Virus record (IMG/VR): IMGVR_UViG_3300046817_000404
Coordinates: 1-36,324 of that record
Reading direction: 5' to 3' (one strand)
Source of the DNA: a virus
DNA: 36,324 nucleotides
Shown here: piece by piece, positions 23,113 to 31,333 of the stretch
Layout: each line of letters starts with the position of its first letter
How positions within the stretch are numbered: position 1 is the stretch's first letter
The notes under the pieces: model-generated
The model's input: the letters and a program-made list of their open reading frames with translations, nothing else
Told to the model about the DNA's origin: nothing
The model's database searches: none
Translations under genes and position numbers: made by a program

Positions 23113-24602
23113 TGTCCGTGCATCCTTTCGCGGTTCGCGCCGCTGGGATTCACCGCCGGCACCCATTCGTGTGGACCGATGTCGAATGTCCCCGTGCGCG
23201 TCGTCCCATCGATCGTGTTGGTAAACGTGCCAGACTCATCCGTGCCCGTGTCGACCGTATCTCCCGAACCATTCTGTGGAGCCCACAAGTGCGCTTCGTC
23301 ATAGCCCTGCATGGTCGCCTGAGCGGACGTCTGGATGAGGTTGGTGAGATGCGTGTAGGTGCCCGAGATCAGATCCGGCCGACTCAGTAGAACCGTTCCC
23401 GATGGGCCGATGACTTGGTTATTATTAGCGGTCAGGTTGCCGACAAGTTGAGGGCCCGTGCTTGCGCCCGATCGATCCCCGATCCGGATCATCTCATTGG
23501 TGTCTTCCTCAGTCGCGTAGATATAGGCTACGTTGTTTAGGATGACCGCGTTTCCCGGACCTTCACACGGCAGAACGTGCATCGACCCGGTGCAGTAGTT
23601 GTAAGGATCAACATGGATCGGACCTTGACTGGAAATGTTCCCAGAGAAGATGTTGTTGTACACGTAAGCGGTGGCCCCAGCCCGGATATTCGGATAGGCC
23701 ATCTGGGAATTGCTCGACACATCCCGGAATCTCGAATTGCGGATGTAGCCCGTGGATTGCCCCAGCGTTGACGGATCCATATAGACGCCGTTGCCATGGA
23801 ACGGTTCGGCTCCAGGAGACACGTTGCCTCCAGGATACCCAATGTTGTACTGGTAGCCATAGTTCCAGTCGATTGTGAACAAGACGGCGCAATGGACGTC
23901 GTGAATGGTGACCCGTGTCATCACCCCAATAAAACGCGCCGCGAGTCCAGTCTGGGTATTGGATCCCGTGTTTTCTGAGTTTTCGATAACGCTGTCCGTC
24001 AGTGTGACCGTAGGAGCATCCGCGGCCACGTCATCGTAGCTATAGACAACGATGCCGCCGTGCGCCCCATCTGTTCGTGGCCCAGAGCCTGGCATCTGCC
24101 ATCCATGAATATAGAGATTGCTCATCGCGATGTGGTGCGAAGTGTATAACTCGATGATGCCCCCTTCATCAGGCGTGGCCGCCATGATGTAGGACATCTC
24201 GATTCCATCGATCGCGAAGTAGTGGTTTGCAGAAAACTTCGTCACATAGGAAGCCACATAGTTCACCGACCAGATTGGCTTAACCCATGAGCCTCCCGCA
24301 AACCACGAATGATCCCCAGAGCTATAGATAATGGGGTGACCGGATGTTCCGTTGAAGGAGGGCTGTAGAATCCCCAACCACGTCTCTCCTCCCTTAAAAA
24401 TGTAGGTGTCATCTCCCGCCGGTGTTAATGCCGCAGGAACTCCAGTCGCTTCTATGAATCCGGGAGCCCATCTCCAGGCCGTCCCGTGAGTTAATCCATC
24501 ATTGGAGTCACTGCCGGAAGTGCTCACATAGAAGGTTCGTGTCGCGAACGCAGGGACCGCGCAGAGCAGGAACGCCACGACAAGTAGTCCGCGCTTCAGC
24601 AT
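23109..24602 (-). CDS. Exported beta-helix protein (polysaccharide-lyase-like fold)
   Basis: The start is set at the ATG at 24602, which overlaps the previous stop (TGATG) and gives a textbook signal peptide, MLKRGLLVVAFLLCAVPAFA, with an AFA cleavage site. The mature 477 residues begin TRTFYVSTSGSDSNDG, the usual opening of secreted right-handed beta-helix proteins (YYVSPSGSDxNxG type). Many short-turn repeats follow (HHIAMSNLYIHGW, VTLTDSVIENSENTG, VTIHDVHCAVLF, GYIRNSRFRDVSSNS, AVILNNVAYIYA). The C-terminus, FDIGPHEWVP, also fits this class. The next gene overlaps by four bases. It could bind or cut host or biofilm polysaccharide; no active site was assigned. Confidence 0.8.
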   Translation of the reverse strand: MLKRGLLVVAFLLCAVPAFATRTFYVSTSGSDSNDGLTHGTAWRWAPGFIEATGVPAALTPAGDDTYIFKGGETWLGILQPSFNGTSGHPIIYSSGDHSWFAGGSWVKPIWSVNYVASYVTKFSANHYFAIDGIEMSYIMAATPDEGGIIELYTSHHIAMSNLYIHGWQMPGSGPRTDGAHGGIVVYSYDDVAADAPTVTLTDSVIENSENTGSNTQTGLAARFIGVMTRVTIHDVHCAVLFTIDWNYGYQYNIGYPGGNVSPGAEPFHGNGVYMDPSTLGQSTGYIRNSRFRDVSSNSQMAYPNIRAGATAYVYNNIFSGNISSQGPIHVDPYNYCTGSMHVLPCEGPGNAVILNNVAYIYATEEDTNEMIRIGDRSGASTGPQLVGNLTANNNQVIGPSGTVLLSRPDLISGTYTHLTNLIQTSAQATMQGYDEAHLWAPQNGSGDTVDTGTDESGTFTNTIDGTTRTGTFDIGPHEWVPAVNPSGANRERMHGH

Positions 24603-25381
24603 CAGTTGACCCCCGTGAGTAGCGAGGTGGAATCGGAAGGCGGCGGCGCAGAATCGATTCCTTTGTAAACCGCCAGACCCGAGGTTACCAGGTAGGTTGG
24701 AGGCGTCGTTCCCGTCCACGTCGCGGACGTCGTCTCAGTCGAAGTTAGAATCTTGTAGGCCGTGGATTCAATGAGAAACCCTCCGTTATTCAGTTCCAGG
24801 CTGGTGTATCCCGATGTCGGATCTCCAGCCACGGTGTCCGTCTGTCCGTTCAAAAGTGCGAGAACAAAAGCATTGTTTGTTGTATTCCCTGCACCACGAG
24901 TCGCCGTGCAGCTGGCCGAGGCATCGGTATCGCACACCGCAGAACCATCAAACCATACAGACGTCGCGAGATTACTGACCTCGCAGATTGTGTAATTTGT
25001 GAACAGCGCACCGTCTGCCGTGACGCTCATACTGACGGTGAACGTTCCGCTGGCTACCGCCAGCTTGCTGCTTGCAAACCCGAGTAGAGCACGGTTATTA
25101 AAATCATTGTAGGGATGGTTCAGGTCGATCTGATAGGTATTTGCACCACCTCCTTGATTATCTGAAATGGAAGCAAACGATGCAGTAGAGCCATCTATAC
25201 TCGCCCTCGATCCCGCGACACCGGCAATCAAATGATGCCCCACTGTGGGAGTGGAGTCGAAGGAGACGCTTATCGAATTCGTGAAGTCATCCGTCGCCTT
25301 GCACTGGACAACTGCCGGTGCTGCAGCCCACGCCGGCACACCGTAAGCCAGGATCAGGATCAGAAGTGCAATTCGTTTCAT
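24602..25381 (-). CDS. Exported beta-sandwich protein, paralogue of the appendage N-domain
   Basis: 259 residues with a GGAG ribosome binding site and a signal peptide (MKRIALLILILAYGVPAWA, cleavage after AWA). The mature domain runs in the same order as residues 1-235 of the appendage protein at 1526-3052: a VG-x-x-LIAGVA strand, SISDNQGG...TYQID, a GTFTVSMSV strand, TICEVSNLA, a VLALLNGQTDT strand and a final SGLAVYKG strand. The Cys at VQCKATDD, TICEV and VCDTDASASC suit an oxidising compartment. No enzyme signature is seen. It lies between two other exported genes with stop-start contacts of 0-6 bases, so it is co-produced with them. Confidence 0.75.
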   Translation of the reverse strand: MKRIALLILILAYGVPAWAAAPAVVQCKATDDFTNSISVSFDSTPTVGHHLIAGVAGSRASIDGSTASFASISDNQGGGANTYQIDLNHPYNDFNNRALLGFASSKLAVASGTFTVSMSVTADGALFTNYTICEVSNLATSVWFDGSAVCDTDASASCTATRGAGNTTNNAFVLALLNGQTDTVAGDPTSGYTSLELNNGGFLIESTAYKILTSTETTSATWTGTTPPTYLVTSGLAVYKGIDSAPPPSDSTSLLTGVN

Positions 25382-25387
25382 AGTCTC

Positions 25388-27109
25388 CTACCTGTAAAAG
25401 AAGTCCGCTTCCAAGGCCGTCGACGGATTACCGTTTGCCGCCGCCGAAGTCGTGCAGGCGTAACTCATCGCCGCTGAGAACTGAATGCCCTGCGAGATCT
25501 CCAGATTGGCCGCCCGTGATTCTGTCGAATTGCCTGGAATCCGAAACGACAGTTGAGGAACGGTCGTGCCCACCGTGACCGAGCCGTACGCCACGTTGTA
25601 GATGTGAACCCACATATCCGCAGTGTTCGGGTTGGTGATGAAGTAGCCACCAAATACGCCCTGTGAGGCTTTGATAGGCTCAGGCGTGCTGGTGCAAGGA
25701 ACCCCGCTATCCGCCGCCGTCGCGTTGATGGAAGACCAGCCAGAGGTCGCCGCGGGCAGGATCGTGACCGGGATCGTCACCTGGTCGCTGGCCACCGTCA
25801 CCCGCAGCGAACCTGTGCCCGTGTTGCCCGCTCCCATCAGTGGCGTCACGCCATTGATCTTGCCGATGTTGGTCGTCAGGCGATGGTCGGTGTCGAGCAA
25901 GGGATACGCCACCTGGCCATTGGTGAGAGCCGTGGGCGAACTGTAATACACCGCCCCAATGGGCACGGGCGCACTGCACACCGTCGTTTCTGTCGCGCAG
26001 TCGGTGATGCTGGACGTGGAGGTCACTGCAAAGCCCGAGACGCCCGGCGCCACTTTCAATTCACCGCGGTTGGTCAACTGGAAGTCTGGGAACGTCTGTC
26101 CGTCCGTTTTTGTGGGCTGCGTGGCGTTGTACACCATCGCCGGAGCCGCCGCGATGTTCACGTCCGCCGCATAGATCGAGCCGCTGGTGTTGGTGCCCGT
26201 CTGGCCGCGCAAGGTGCCACCGACATTGATGCCCTGGTAGTCGGCATCGGAAGGAACGGCTGATGCCGTGGGAGAGGCCGCTCCGTTGCCGGCGGATCCA
26301 GAGACGACGCTGACCCGCATGGCTCCCGCGAGATCCGTCGAGCAGGCCACCTGGTACGTATTGGTGTAGGTCGGCGCCGCGGTCGTTGCCACGCATGGCA
26401 GCGTTCCGAGATTGGTAGTGCTGGGAATAGCAGTGTTGTTGCCCTTCGCGCCCGTGATTGCTGCTACAGAACCGAGATCGGTGATGACGTGGCCGATGAC
26501 GTTGGTTCCGGCCGGCAACGCGTTCGTGATCGCCGTGACTGCACCCACTGTTGCAATGGATGAATCTGAGGCTGTCGCTACGCGTATCGTTCCCGTACCC
26601 GCCGCACCCAAGCCGCGGTTGACCGTGTTCCCATTGATCTGGGTGATGTTGACGTCACCACCCCCGCCACCACCTCCCCCACCACCGGTTCCGTTGGCAG
26701 TCGTTCCCGTCCAGGCCGGAAATACCCGGCCCGTTCCTGTCGAGGCCGTGATGTTGACTCGCACGTAAGAGTAGTTCCCAGAGCCAGTCACATGGCAGCC
26801 AGTGGTATCGGTGGATGAACCGATGACCGTGGCTCCCGCATCGGTCTGGTCGTTGGATCCCTCCAGATTGATCGAGAGCACGGAAAGCGTTCCACTCAGG
26901 CTGCAGTTCAGTTCATGCTCGTACACGCCATATTGGTTGACCCGGTACCACTGCGATTTGCCCACACCCTGCATCGAGGGTATCGAGATGTGGTAAGCCG
27001 ATGGACTCACGATCGGGACGTTATCCACCACTCCGGTGGTCTGGCCGAATCCGGCAAGAGGCAGCAGCCCCACAACAAACAGAACCGCAAGTAATCGTTT
27101 GATATTCAT
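25388..27109 (-). CDS. Exported phage-structural-like protein, Gly-rich, eight Cys
   Basis: 573 residues with a signal peptide (MNIKRLLAVLFVVGLLPLAG, probably cut near FGQ). An N-terminal beta domain (about 25-150) ends in a run of ten Gly. Segments such as VNRGLGAAGTGTIRVATASD and GAGNTGTGSLRVTVASDQV follow; these GTGxxRVxxASD elements recur in phage structural proteins. The C-terminal domain (about 455-573, VFGGYFITNPNTADMWVHIY) looks like a carbohydrate-binding or capping beta-sandwich. About eight Cys are spread in pairs (TDCATETTVC, for example). Phage-type virion sequence behind a Sec signal is unusual. The ATG overlaps the fibre gene's TGA (ATGA). Its role is unknown. Confidence 0.75.
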   Translation of the reverse strand: MNIKRLLAVLFVVGLLPLAGFGQTTGVVDNVPIVSPSAYHISIPSMQGVGKSQWYRVNQYGVYEHELNCSLSGTLSVLSINLEGSNDQTDAGATVIGSSTDTTGCHVTGSGNYSYVRVNITASTGTGRVFPAWTGTTANGTGGGGGGGGGGDVNITQINGNTVNRGLGAAGTGTIRVATASDSSIATVGAVTAITNALPAGTNVIGHVITDLGSVAAITGAKGNNTAIPSTTNLGTLPCVATTAAPTYTNTYQVACSTDLAGAMRVSVVSGSAGNGAASPTASAVPSDADYQGINVGGTLRGQTGTNTSGSIYAADVNIAAAPAMVYNATQPTKTDGQTFPDFQLTNRGELKVAPGVSGFAVTSTSSITDCATETTVCSAPVPIGAVYYSSPTALTNGQVAYPLLDTDHRLTTNIGKINGVTPLMGAGNTGTGSLRVTVASDQVTIPVTILPAATSGWSSINATAADSGVPCTSTPEPIKASQGVFGGYFITNPNTADMWVHIYNVAYGSVTVGTTVPQLSFRIPGNSTESRAANLEISQGIQFSAAMSYACTTSAAANGNPSTALEADFFYR

Positions 27110-28683
27110 AAGCTGATATACCCCTTCAGGATCATGTTGGCCATTTGAGCATCGGCGTCGGCAGTGGCCGTCAGTGCAATCGGAGATGCCTGGACAGAGT
27201 CCGCGGTGTCCCCGGTGGTGTTGTGGTGATGCGGAGCTCCGTCGAGCGAGAATTCATCCATGCCGGTCTCGGTTTCTCCCGTCATGTGGTGATGGTGGTC
27301 GACCGAATCCGCCGCAGTGAAAACGAAGTCACTGACGTCGACCGTCAACCCCGAGGTGTCGACCGTGATGCCGGAAATGTCGATTGGCACTGGAGATCCA
27401 CCATAGATCCCATCGGTGTGGCCCTCGACGAAGTGCGAGTGAATCCAGACACCGGACGCTCCGGTCACTGGGCCGGATCCTGCGAAGCTGCCACCGACCG
27501 CGTGAGCGTGAGAACCACCGCCCGCGTCGGTGAAACCTGAAACTGTAAAACCGTGAGTATGCACGAGCGCCACTTCAGCAGTGGGGTATTCGAAGAGCGG
27601 AGCCATCACCAGACCGCCTGGAGATGCGTCTGTACCGCCAGCTGCAGAAAACGAATGGCCGTGCGAGATGTCGACGCTATCGGTAGCTCCCGAAATCGAA
27701 CCCGAAACATCCGCGCCCAGGACGGGAACCCACGGCTCCCCGTCGAGCTCCGGGTTCTGGATCCCGACGTTGGATCCCGTGATGTGGGAATGCGCCGGCA
27801 GAACCGCAGATCCGCCGATGGTGGCCGAACCACCCAGTGTGCCAGTGCCAGATCCCGAGATGGCCCCGGTAAATGACCACGGTGCTTCCATGTCATCAAA
27901 CGCCGGGCCCGTCAGCTGGTCGCTGATGTTGTGCCGGTGCGTCAGATCTCCGGTGTAGATCACTTTCCAGGGATCACCGCCATCATCCTTGGCGTCACCC
28001 GAATCGATATCGACCGCATGGTGGTGCGTGAGAGTGCCGGCGGGAATCGAGGCGTGGATTGTCGGAGGTACAGCCGCATTGGGCATTCCCGTGTAGGCAC
28101 TCCCGAACTTCGGATAAAGGCCGGACAGATTTGGCGTGGCCCAACTGTACGTTGATCCATCCGGCCTCGACCGTGTGACGGAGGAGCCATCACAAAGTGC
28201 ATACCCCGCGGACTCTGGAGTCTCAGCACACATATGGATCGAGCGGTCGCGCGCGTTGATCTCCAGAAACACCAAGCCCGTCCATTTGAAAGTGCGATCG
28301 TAAGCCGCATCGTAGGCCAGCAGACCCGTGTCGAAGCTCCCGAGAGTGGCGCCGAGCAGAGCAATACCCACTCCCAGCGTGGTCGCCATCGTCCCGGCAA
28401 ACCAGTGCCAGTGAGCTCCATCGGACTCGTACACGATCCGGTTGCGATCTGTTTCGATATATAGCGTGTGAGGATAGTCGGCAGGATTCAGCGCCACACG
28501 GCCCGAGTGGCTGCCCTCACGAATGACCTGTGTGGCCGCTACTGTGGCCGAAGCCACCGTGTCGAACTTCCGCTTCAGCTGCCGGAACCACACCTCCCAC
28601 GGGACAGACTCCACCACCGTGTTCGCCGGTTGATCCGGAAAGAACGGACGGGTCACTGGAGCTTTGTCTAAGGTCAGTGGCAT
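27106..28683 (-). CDS. Tail collar/fibre protein with nine His clusters
   Basis: 525 residues. The N-terminal 100 residues (PWEVWFRQLKRKFD and YPHTLYIETDRNRIVYESDG) look like a virion-attachment region. A tail-collar-type domain follows at about 155-200 (GYALCDGSSVTRSRPDGSTY, then PNLSGLYPKF). Residues about 218-490 contain nine His clusters: THHHA, THRHN, AHSHI, SHGHS, VHTHG, SHAHA, IHSHF, DHHHHM and PHHHN. In the T4 long tail fibre tip, HxH pairs bind iron along a trimer axis. The same chemistry is likely here, so the C-terminal half is probably a metal-stabilised trimeric needle. It follows the cement gene after a hairpin and precedes the exported cluster. Confidence 0.75.
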   Translation of the reverse strand: MPLTLDKAPVTRPFFPDQPANTVVESVPWEVWFRQLKRKFDTVASATVAATQVIREGSHSGRVALNPADYPHTLYIETDRNRIVYESDGAHWHWFAGTMATTLGVGIALLGATLGSFDTGLLAYDAAYDRTFKWTGLVFLEINARDRSIHMCAETPESAGYALCDGSSVTRSRPDGSTYSWATPNLSGLYPKFGSAYTGMPNAAVPPTIHASIPAGTLTHHHAVDIDSGDAKDDGGDPWKVIYTGDLTHRHNISDQLTGPAFDDMEAPWSFTGAISGSGTGTLGGSATIGGSAVLPAHSHITGSNVGIQNPELDGEPWVPVLGADVSGSISGATDSVDISHGHSFSAAGGTDASPGGLVMAPLFEYPTAEVALVHTHGFTVSGFTDAGGGSHAHAVGGSFAGSGPVTGASGVWIHSHFVEGHTDGIYGGSPVPIDISGITVDTSGLTVDVSDFVFTAADSVDHHHHMTGETETGMDEFSLDGAPHHHNTTGDTADSVQASPIALTATADADAQMANMILKGYISL

Positions 28684-28706
28684 CTCGAGTCCTCAGTTAA
28701 CGAGGA

Positions 28707-28733
28707 GCGGCACTCCGGAAGGGAGAGTGCCGC
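28707..28733 (-). terminator. Hairpin between cement and fibre genes (possible partial terminator)
   Basis: GCGGCACTC (28707-28715) and GAGTGCCGC (28725-28733) form a perfect 9-bp stem with a 9-base loop in the 95-base gap after the cement gene. On the minus strand it is followed by TCCTCGTTAAC rather than a U-run, so it may be an attenuator, processing site or stability hairpin that sets head against fibre expression. Confidence 0.45.
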
Positions 28734-28778
28734 CCCTGCCATCCGCCCAGGTGAAAGGAGAAGGCCTGGACGAAACCC

Positions 28779-29225
28779 TTACAGAATCGCGGATGCAGTA
28801 TGGAAATACTGACGATCCTCGATCATGGACTGCAGCGTCAGCCAGCAGTTCAAGGTAACCGTTGGCGTGTCGCTGGCGCTCACATCGGCATAGATGCCGA
28901 GATAACGCTTGCGAGGCCAGCCCGGAGGAATCGGGATGTACTCCAGATGGCCCAGAGCCAGATCGGTGTAATCGATCGTGCGCTGGAGAATGCTGTCCGC
29001 ACTGGAGAGATCCGCGTTATCCGATTGCTGCAGGATGAACGTGTAGGTCTCAGTGCCGGACGTGTGATCGGCGGCCACCGCGACACTGATGGCAAAGCAC
29101 ATCGGCTCACCCGTTCCAATGTGGCGGGCCAGTGCCAGATCTTCCAGATCGATGATGCCCAACAGTGGCGTGTCGACGGTGATGGCTTGCGCGGTTGCGA
29201 CTTGAAGCAGGATATCTTTCAACAT
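28779..29225 (-). CDS. Capsid cement/decoration protein (Bbp16-like)
   Basis: 148 residues with an AAGGAG ribosome binding site. The layout matches Bbp16-type cement proteins of BPP-1-like phages: an N-terminal helix MLKDILLQVATAQAIT, then GIIDL...RHIGTGEPMCFAISV, a beta strand region TYTFILQQSDNADLSS, and KRYLGIYADVS near the end. It sits directly downstream of the major capsid gene, as in that family. It stabilises the capsid from outside. Hairpins flank it on both sides, which could let it be made at its own level, as expected for a protein needed in hundreds of copies. Confidence 0.8.
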   Translation of the reverse strand: MLKDILLQVATAQAITVDTPLLGIIDLEDLALARHIGTGEPMCFAISVAVAADHTSGTETYTFILQQSDNADLSSADSILQRTIDYTDLALGHLEYIPIPPGWPRKRYLGIYADVSASDTPTVTLNCWLTLQSMIEDRQYFHTASAIL

Positions 29226-29257
29226 GGTCGTTACTCCTTAGAGATTTGAGATTGGGT

Positions 29258-29280
29258 CTCCCCTCCACATCGGAGGGGAG
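29258..29280 (-). terminator. Hairpin between major capsid and cement genes
   Basis: CTCCCCTCC (29258-29266) and GGAGGGGAG (29272-29280) form a perfect 9-bp GC-rich stem with a 5-base loop in the gap after the capsid stop codon. On the minus strand ACCCAATCTC follows, with no U-run. It is more likely an mRNA end-protecting or attenuating structure than a full terminator. Confidence 0.45.
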
Positions 29281-29302
29281 TTCAGGCTGTTACCGACCAC
29301 GT

Positions 29303-30298
29303 CTAGGTGACGACAGTCTCCGCGTTCAGCATGCAATCTAGACGGCGTACCGGCACATCGTCGAAGAACATGACGCGCTTGCCCGCCACGTTATCGAACG
29401 TCAAGCCGCCGCCTGAGGTCACATTTTCACGGACCTGTTTGCGAAGGAATCGGCCCACCGTGCGGTTCATGTAGATCACGTCACGGCCGTCTCCCAAGGG
29501 CAGGCATTCCAGCGCATGCTCCAGCAGTTCGATCAGATCCGCGGGAGTCGTGTTGCTGGTCAGGTTCGACACATCGATGTTGCAGATGCGAACCATGTGG
29601 CGCCAGTCCGGAGTGGCCAGACCGATGTCCCAGGTCCACTGATCGACCAAAGCCTTCATCAGCGCGCCCGTGACGCCGTTAGCGTTCTGGACCATCTGTT
29701 CGCCCAGGTCGAAATGCTTGACGCCGGCCGAGGATCCCTTCGGGAAGAACCCGTGAACACCATCGCCCCATCGGATGACGAGGATCGACGCGTTGTCACC
29801 GCCGGTTCCGCCGGCATTGATCACGTTCTGGGAATTGCCAGCCGTCAGCGAAGACATGCGCGGCATAAAGCCGGTGAATTCACTGGGCGACACTCCCGCG
29901 TTTCCGTAGATCAGGGTGGAGGCCATCTCCTGATTCATGCCTTCCAGCTGCATGCGTCCCTTCTGCATGCTGAACTGGGCCTTGTTGCCACCGAAGTTGG
30001 CCAGCTTGGCATCGATGATGGTCCAGGCTTCGAGCATCGCGGCCTGCTCATCAATCTGGGCCGTGGTTCCCTTGCCGGGAATCACACCCTGATTGTACGA
30101 ACGCCAGTAAGCGGGAGGCAAAGACGTCTCGACCGTCGAACGATGGCCGCCGGGCAGGTTGCCCTCGATCGCCACCATGTCTTCGAGAATCGGATTGCTG
30201 GCCTTGAGAAGCTCGACGAATCGAGCGGTGCTGCCATTGGGATCCAGGGTTTTGGCCTGGTCCAGCAGCGTCGGATAAGCAGAATTCAATACTGTCAT
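29303..30298 (-). CDS. Major capsid protein (Bbp17-like, HK97 fold)
   Basis: 331 residues, the usual length of this class. Hallmarks are YPTLLDQAKTLDPNGSTARF, LKASNPILEDMVAIEGNLPGG, TSLPPAYWRSYNQGVIPGKG, and the C-terminal DGRDVIYMNRTVGRFLRKQV and VMFFDDVPVRRLDCML. These correspond to the major head protein of BPP-1-type and related podoviruses. AAGGAG lies seven bases before the ATG. Scaffold is upstream and cement downstream, the standard order. It assembles in the cytoplasm around the scaffold to form the icosahedral shell. Confidence 0.9.
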   Translation of the reverse strand: MTVLNSAYPTLLDQAKTLDPNGSTARFVELLKASNPILEDMVAIEGNLPGGHRSTVETSLPPAYWRSYNQGVIPGKGTTAQIDEQAAMLEAWTIIDAKLANFGGNKAQFSMQKGRMQLEGMNQEMASTLIYGNAGVSPSEFTGFMPRMSSLTAGNSQNVINAGGTGGDNASILVIRWGDGVHGFFPKGSSAGVKHFDLGEQMVQNANGVTGALMKALVDQWTWDIGLATPDWRHMVRICNIDVSNLTSNTTPADLIELLEHALECLPLGDGRDVIYMNRTVGRFLRKQVRENVTSGGGLTFDNVAGKRVMFFDDVPVRRLDCMLNAETVVT

Positions 30299-30309
30299 GA
30301 GGGGACTCC

Positions 30310-30927
30310 TTAGACTCGGTTAGGAAAGAAGATCGCCTCGTCAGACTTCGGTGTGCCCTCGCCACCCCCTCCGGCAGGAGGAGCACCACCCAGACCCTTG
30401 TCTTCTTTCATGATTTGTGCCAGTGCCGCGAATGCCGCAACCAGTGGCGGATACGCCGAGATCGCCGCATAAGCGGGACTCTCGCGCAACTCCTTACCAA
30501 AGGGCGTGGATTCGGGCAGAACTCGGTCCAGTACGGTCTTGACGGCAATGCTGGTCTCGGCATACTTGGCGCCGCCCAGAGTCTGGTCGGCCTTCAGTTG
30601 TTCCTGCCAGAGCGCAATATTGGCGTCGGTCACTTCTTTGGCCCGCACTTCCGCAGCCTCGTAGGCCGCATGGCGCTGGTCGAGAAGCAGGACAGCCTGA
30701 TCGTTGGGCAGATTCTTCTCCTTCGCAAAGGCAAGGATCTGGTCCACGTCGGCCTGGATCGCCCGAGAACCCTCGGGAATCTTCAGGTCATAAACAATCG
30801 GTGCTGCCGGTGGAGTCCCCGATGGCGGCGCCGCCGGCGGTGTTCCCGCGGGAGGCGTCACTGGAGGAGTTACTACCGGAGGCGTCTCTACGGGAGGCGC
30901 CTCGGGCGGTGGTGTGATCGTGCTCAT
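30310..30927 (-). CDS. Capsid scaffolding protein
   Basis: 205 residues. The first 43 are a Pro-rich, probably disordered tail (PPVTPPAGTPPAAPP). The body is helical and charged (YDLKIPEGSRAIQADVDQIL, FAKEKNLPNDQAVLLLDQRH, LKADQTLGGAKYAE), which is typical of scaffold proteins encoded just before the capsid gene in this phage group. The C-terminus has a Gly-rich patch and then KSDEAIFFPNRV. It is expected to leave or be degraded on DNA packaging. No protease motif was seen, so it is scaffold rather than protease-scaffold fusion. Confidence 0.8.
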   Translation of the reverse strand: MSTITPPPEAPPVETPPVVTPPVTPPAGTPPAAPPSGTPPAAPIVYDLKIPEGSRAIQADVDQILAFAKEKNLPNDQAVLLLDQRHAAYEAAEVRAKEVTDANIALWQEQLKADQTLGGAKYAETSIAVKTVLDRVLPESTPFGKELRESPAYAAISAYPPLVAAFAALAQIMKEDKGLGGAPPAGGGGEGTPKSDEAIFFPNRV

Positions 30928-30937
30928 AGAATTCCTT

Positions 30938-31324
30938 TCATGAATTGTCTTCAGCCTCGGATTTCTCCTTGGCTGTCCTTTGGGCTGCTTTGTGCTCCAG
31001 CTTCTGGCGTTTCTCGTCCTGCTGGGCCTCGGTCATCATCTGGAACAGACGCTGAGGATCGGCCTCCGCGATCTTTGCCATGATGAAGTGGCCCACGTCC
31101 TGCTTGCCGGCGTTGACGAAGGTCATGTTCGCCTCCGGATCCACGACAGAATTAAACGTTTTGCAGTAGACCAGAACCTCCCATAGTGCTTTGCGGCATG
31201 CTGCAAGGGCGGCAGACTCACGCCAGGCCGCAAGAGAAACCTCGGAATGTCGTTCGGACACATCCCGCTTGGCTTCAACTCGGTTCCGGTCTGCTGCGTT
31301 GTCACCGTTATCCCTGCCGCTCAC
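30938..31324 (-). CDS. Bbp19-like structural protein
   Basis: 128 residues with a GTG start and a GGAGG ribosome binding site. The core at about 43-102 (CRKALWEVLVYCKTFNSV, then FVNAGKQDVGHFIMAKI and RLFQMMTEAQ) follows the Bbp19 family pattern of W-x-x-L, C-x-x-F, an F-N-E/A-G-x-R/Q-x-V-G stretch and a final acidic helix. The N- and C-terminal tails are charged and probably disordered. The family sits between portal and scaffold; here a secreted-protein gene separates it from the portal. The exact role in the head is not established. Confidence 0.75.
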   Translation of the reverse strand: MSGRDNGDNAADRNRVEAKRDVSERHSEVSLAAWRESAALAACRKALWEVLVYCKTFNSVVDPEANMTFVNAGKQDVGHFIMAKIAEADPQRLFQMMTEAQQDEKRQKLEHKAAQRTAKEKSEAEDNS

Positions 31325-31333
31325 AGTCCCTCC

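Noticed and set aside
21181-23166. Longer start of the exported beta-helix protein at 23166
   Set aside because: The extra 18 residues are charged, overlap the previous gene's coding sequence by more than 50 bases and would hide the signal peptide. The TTG at 23112 has TTGA coupling and a ribosome binding site.
23109-24719. Longer start of the second exported beta-helix protein at 24719
   Set aside because: The extra 39 residues are translated from inside the upstream gene and would bury the textbook signal peptide. The TGATG junction marks 24602 as the start.
26655-26690. Run encoding ten Gly as a phase-variable contingency locus
   Set aside because: The DNA mixes ggt, ggg, gga and ggc codons, so no homopolymer is long enough for efficient slippage. 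It is more likely a flexible linker.
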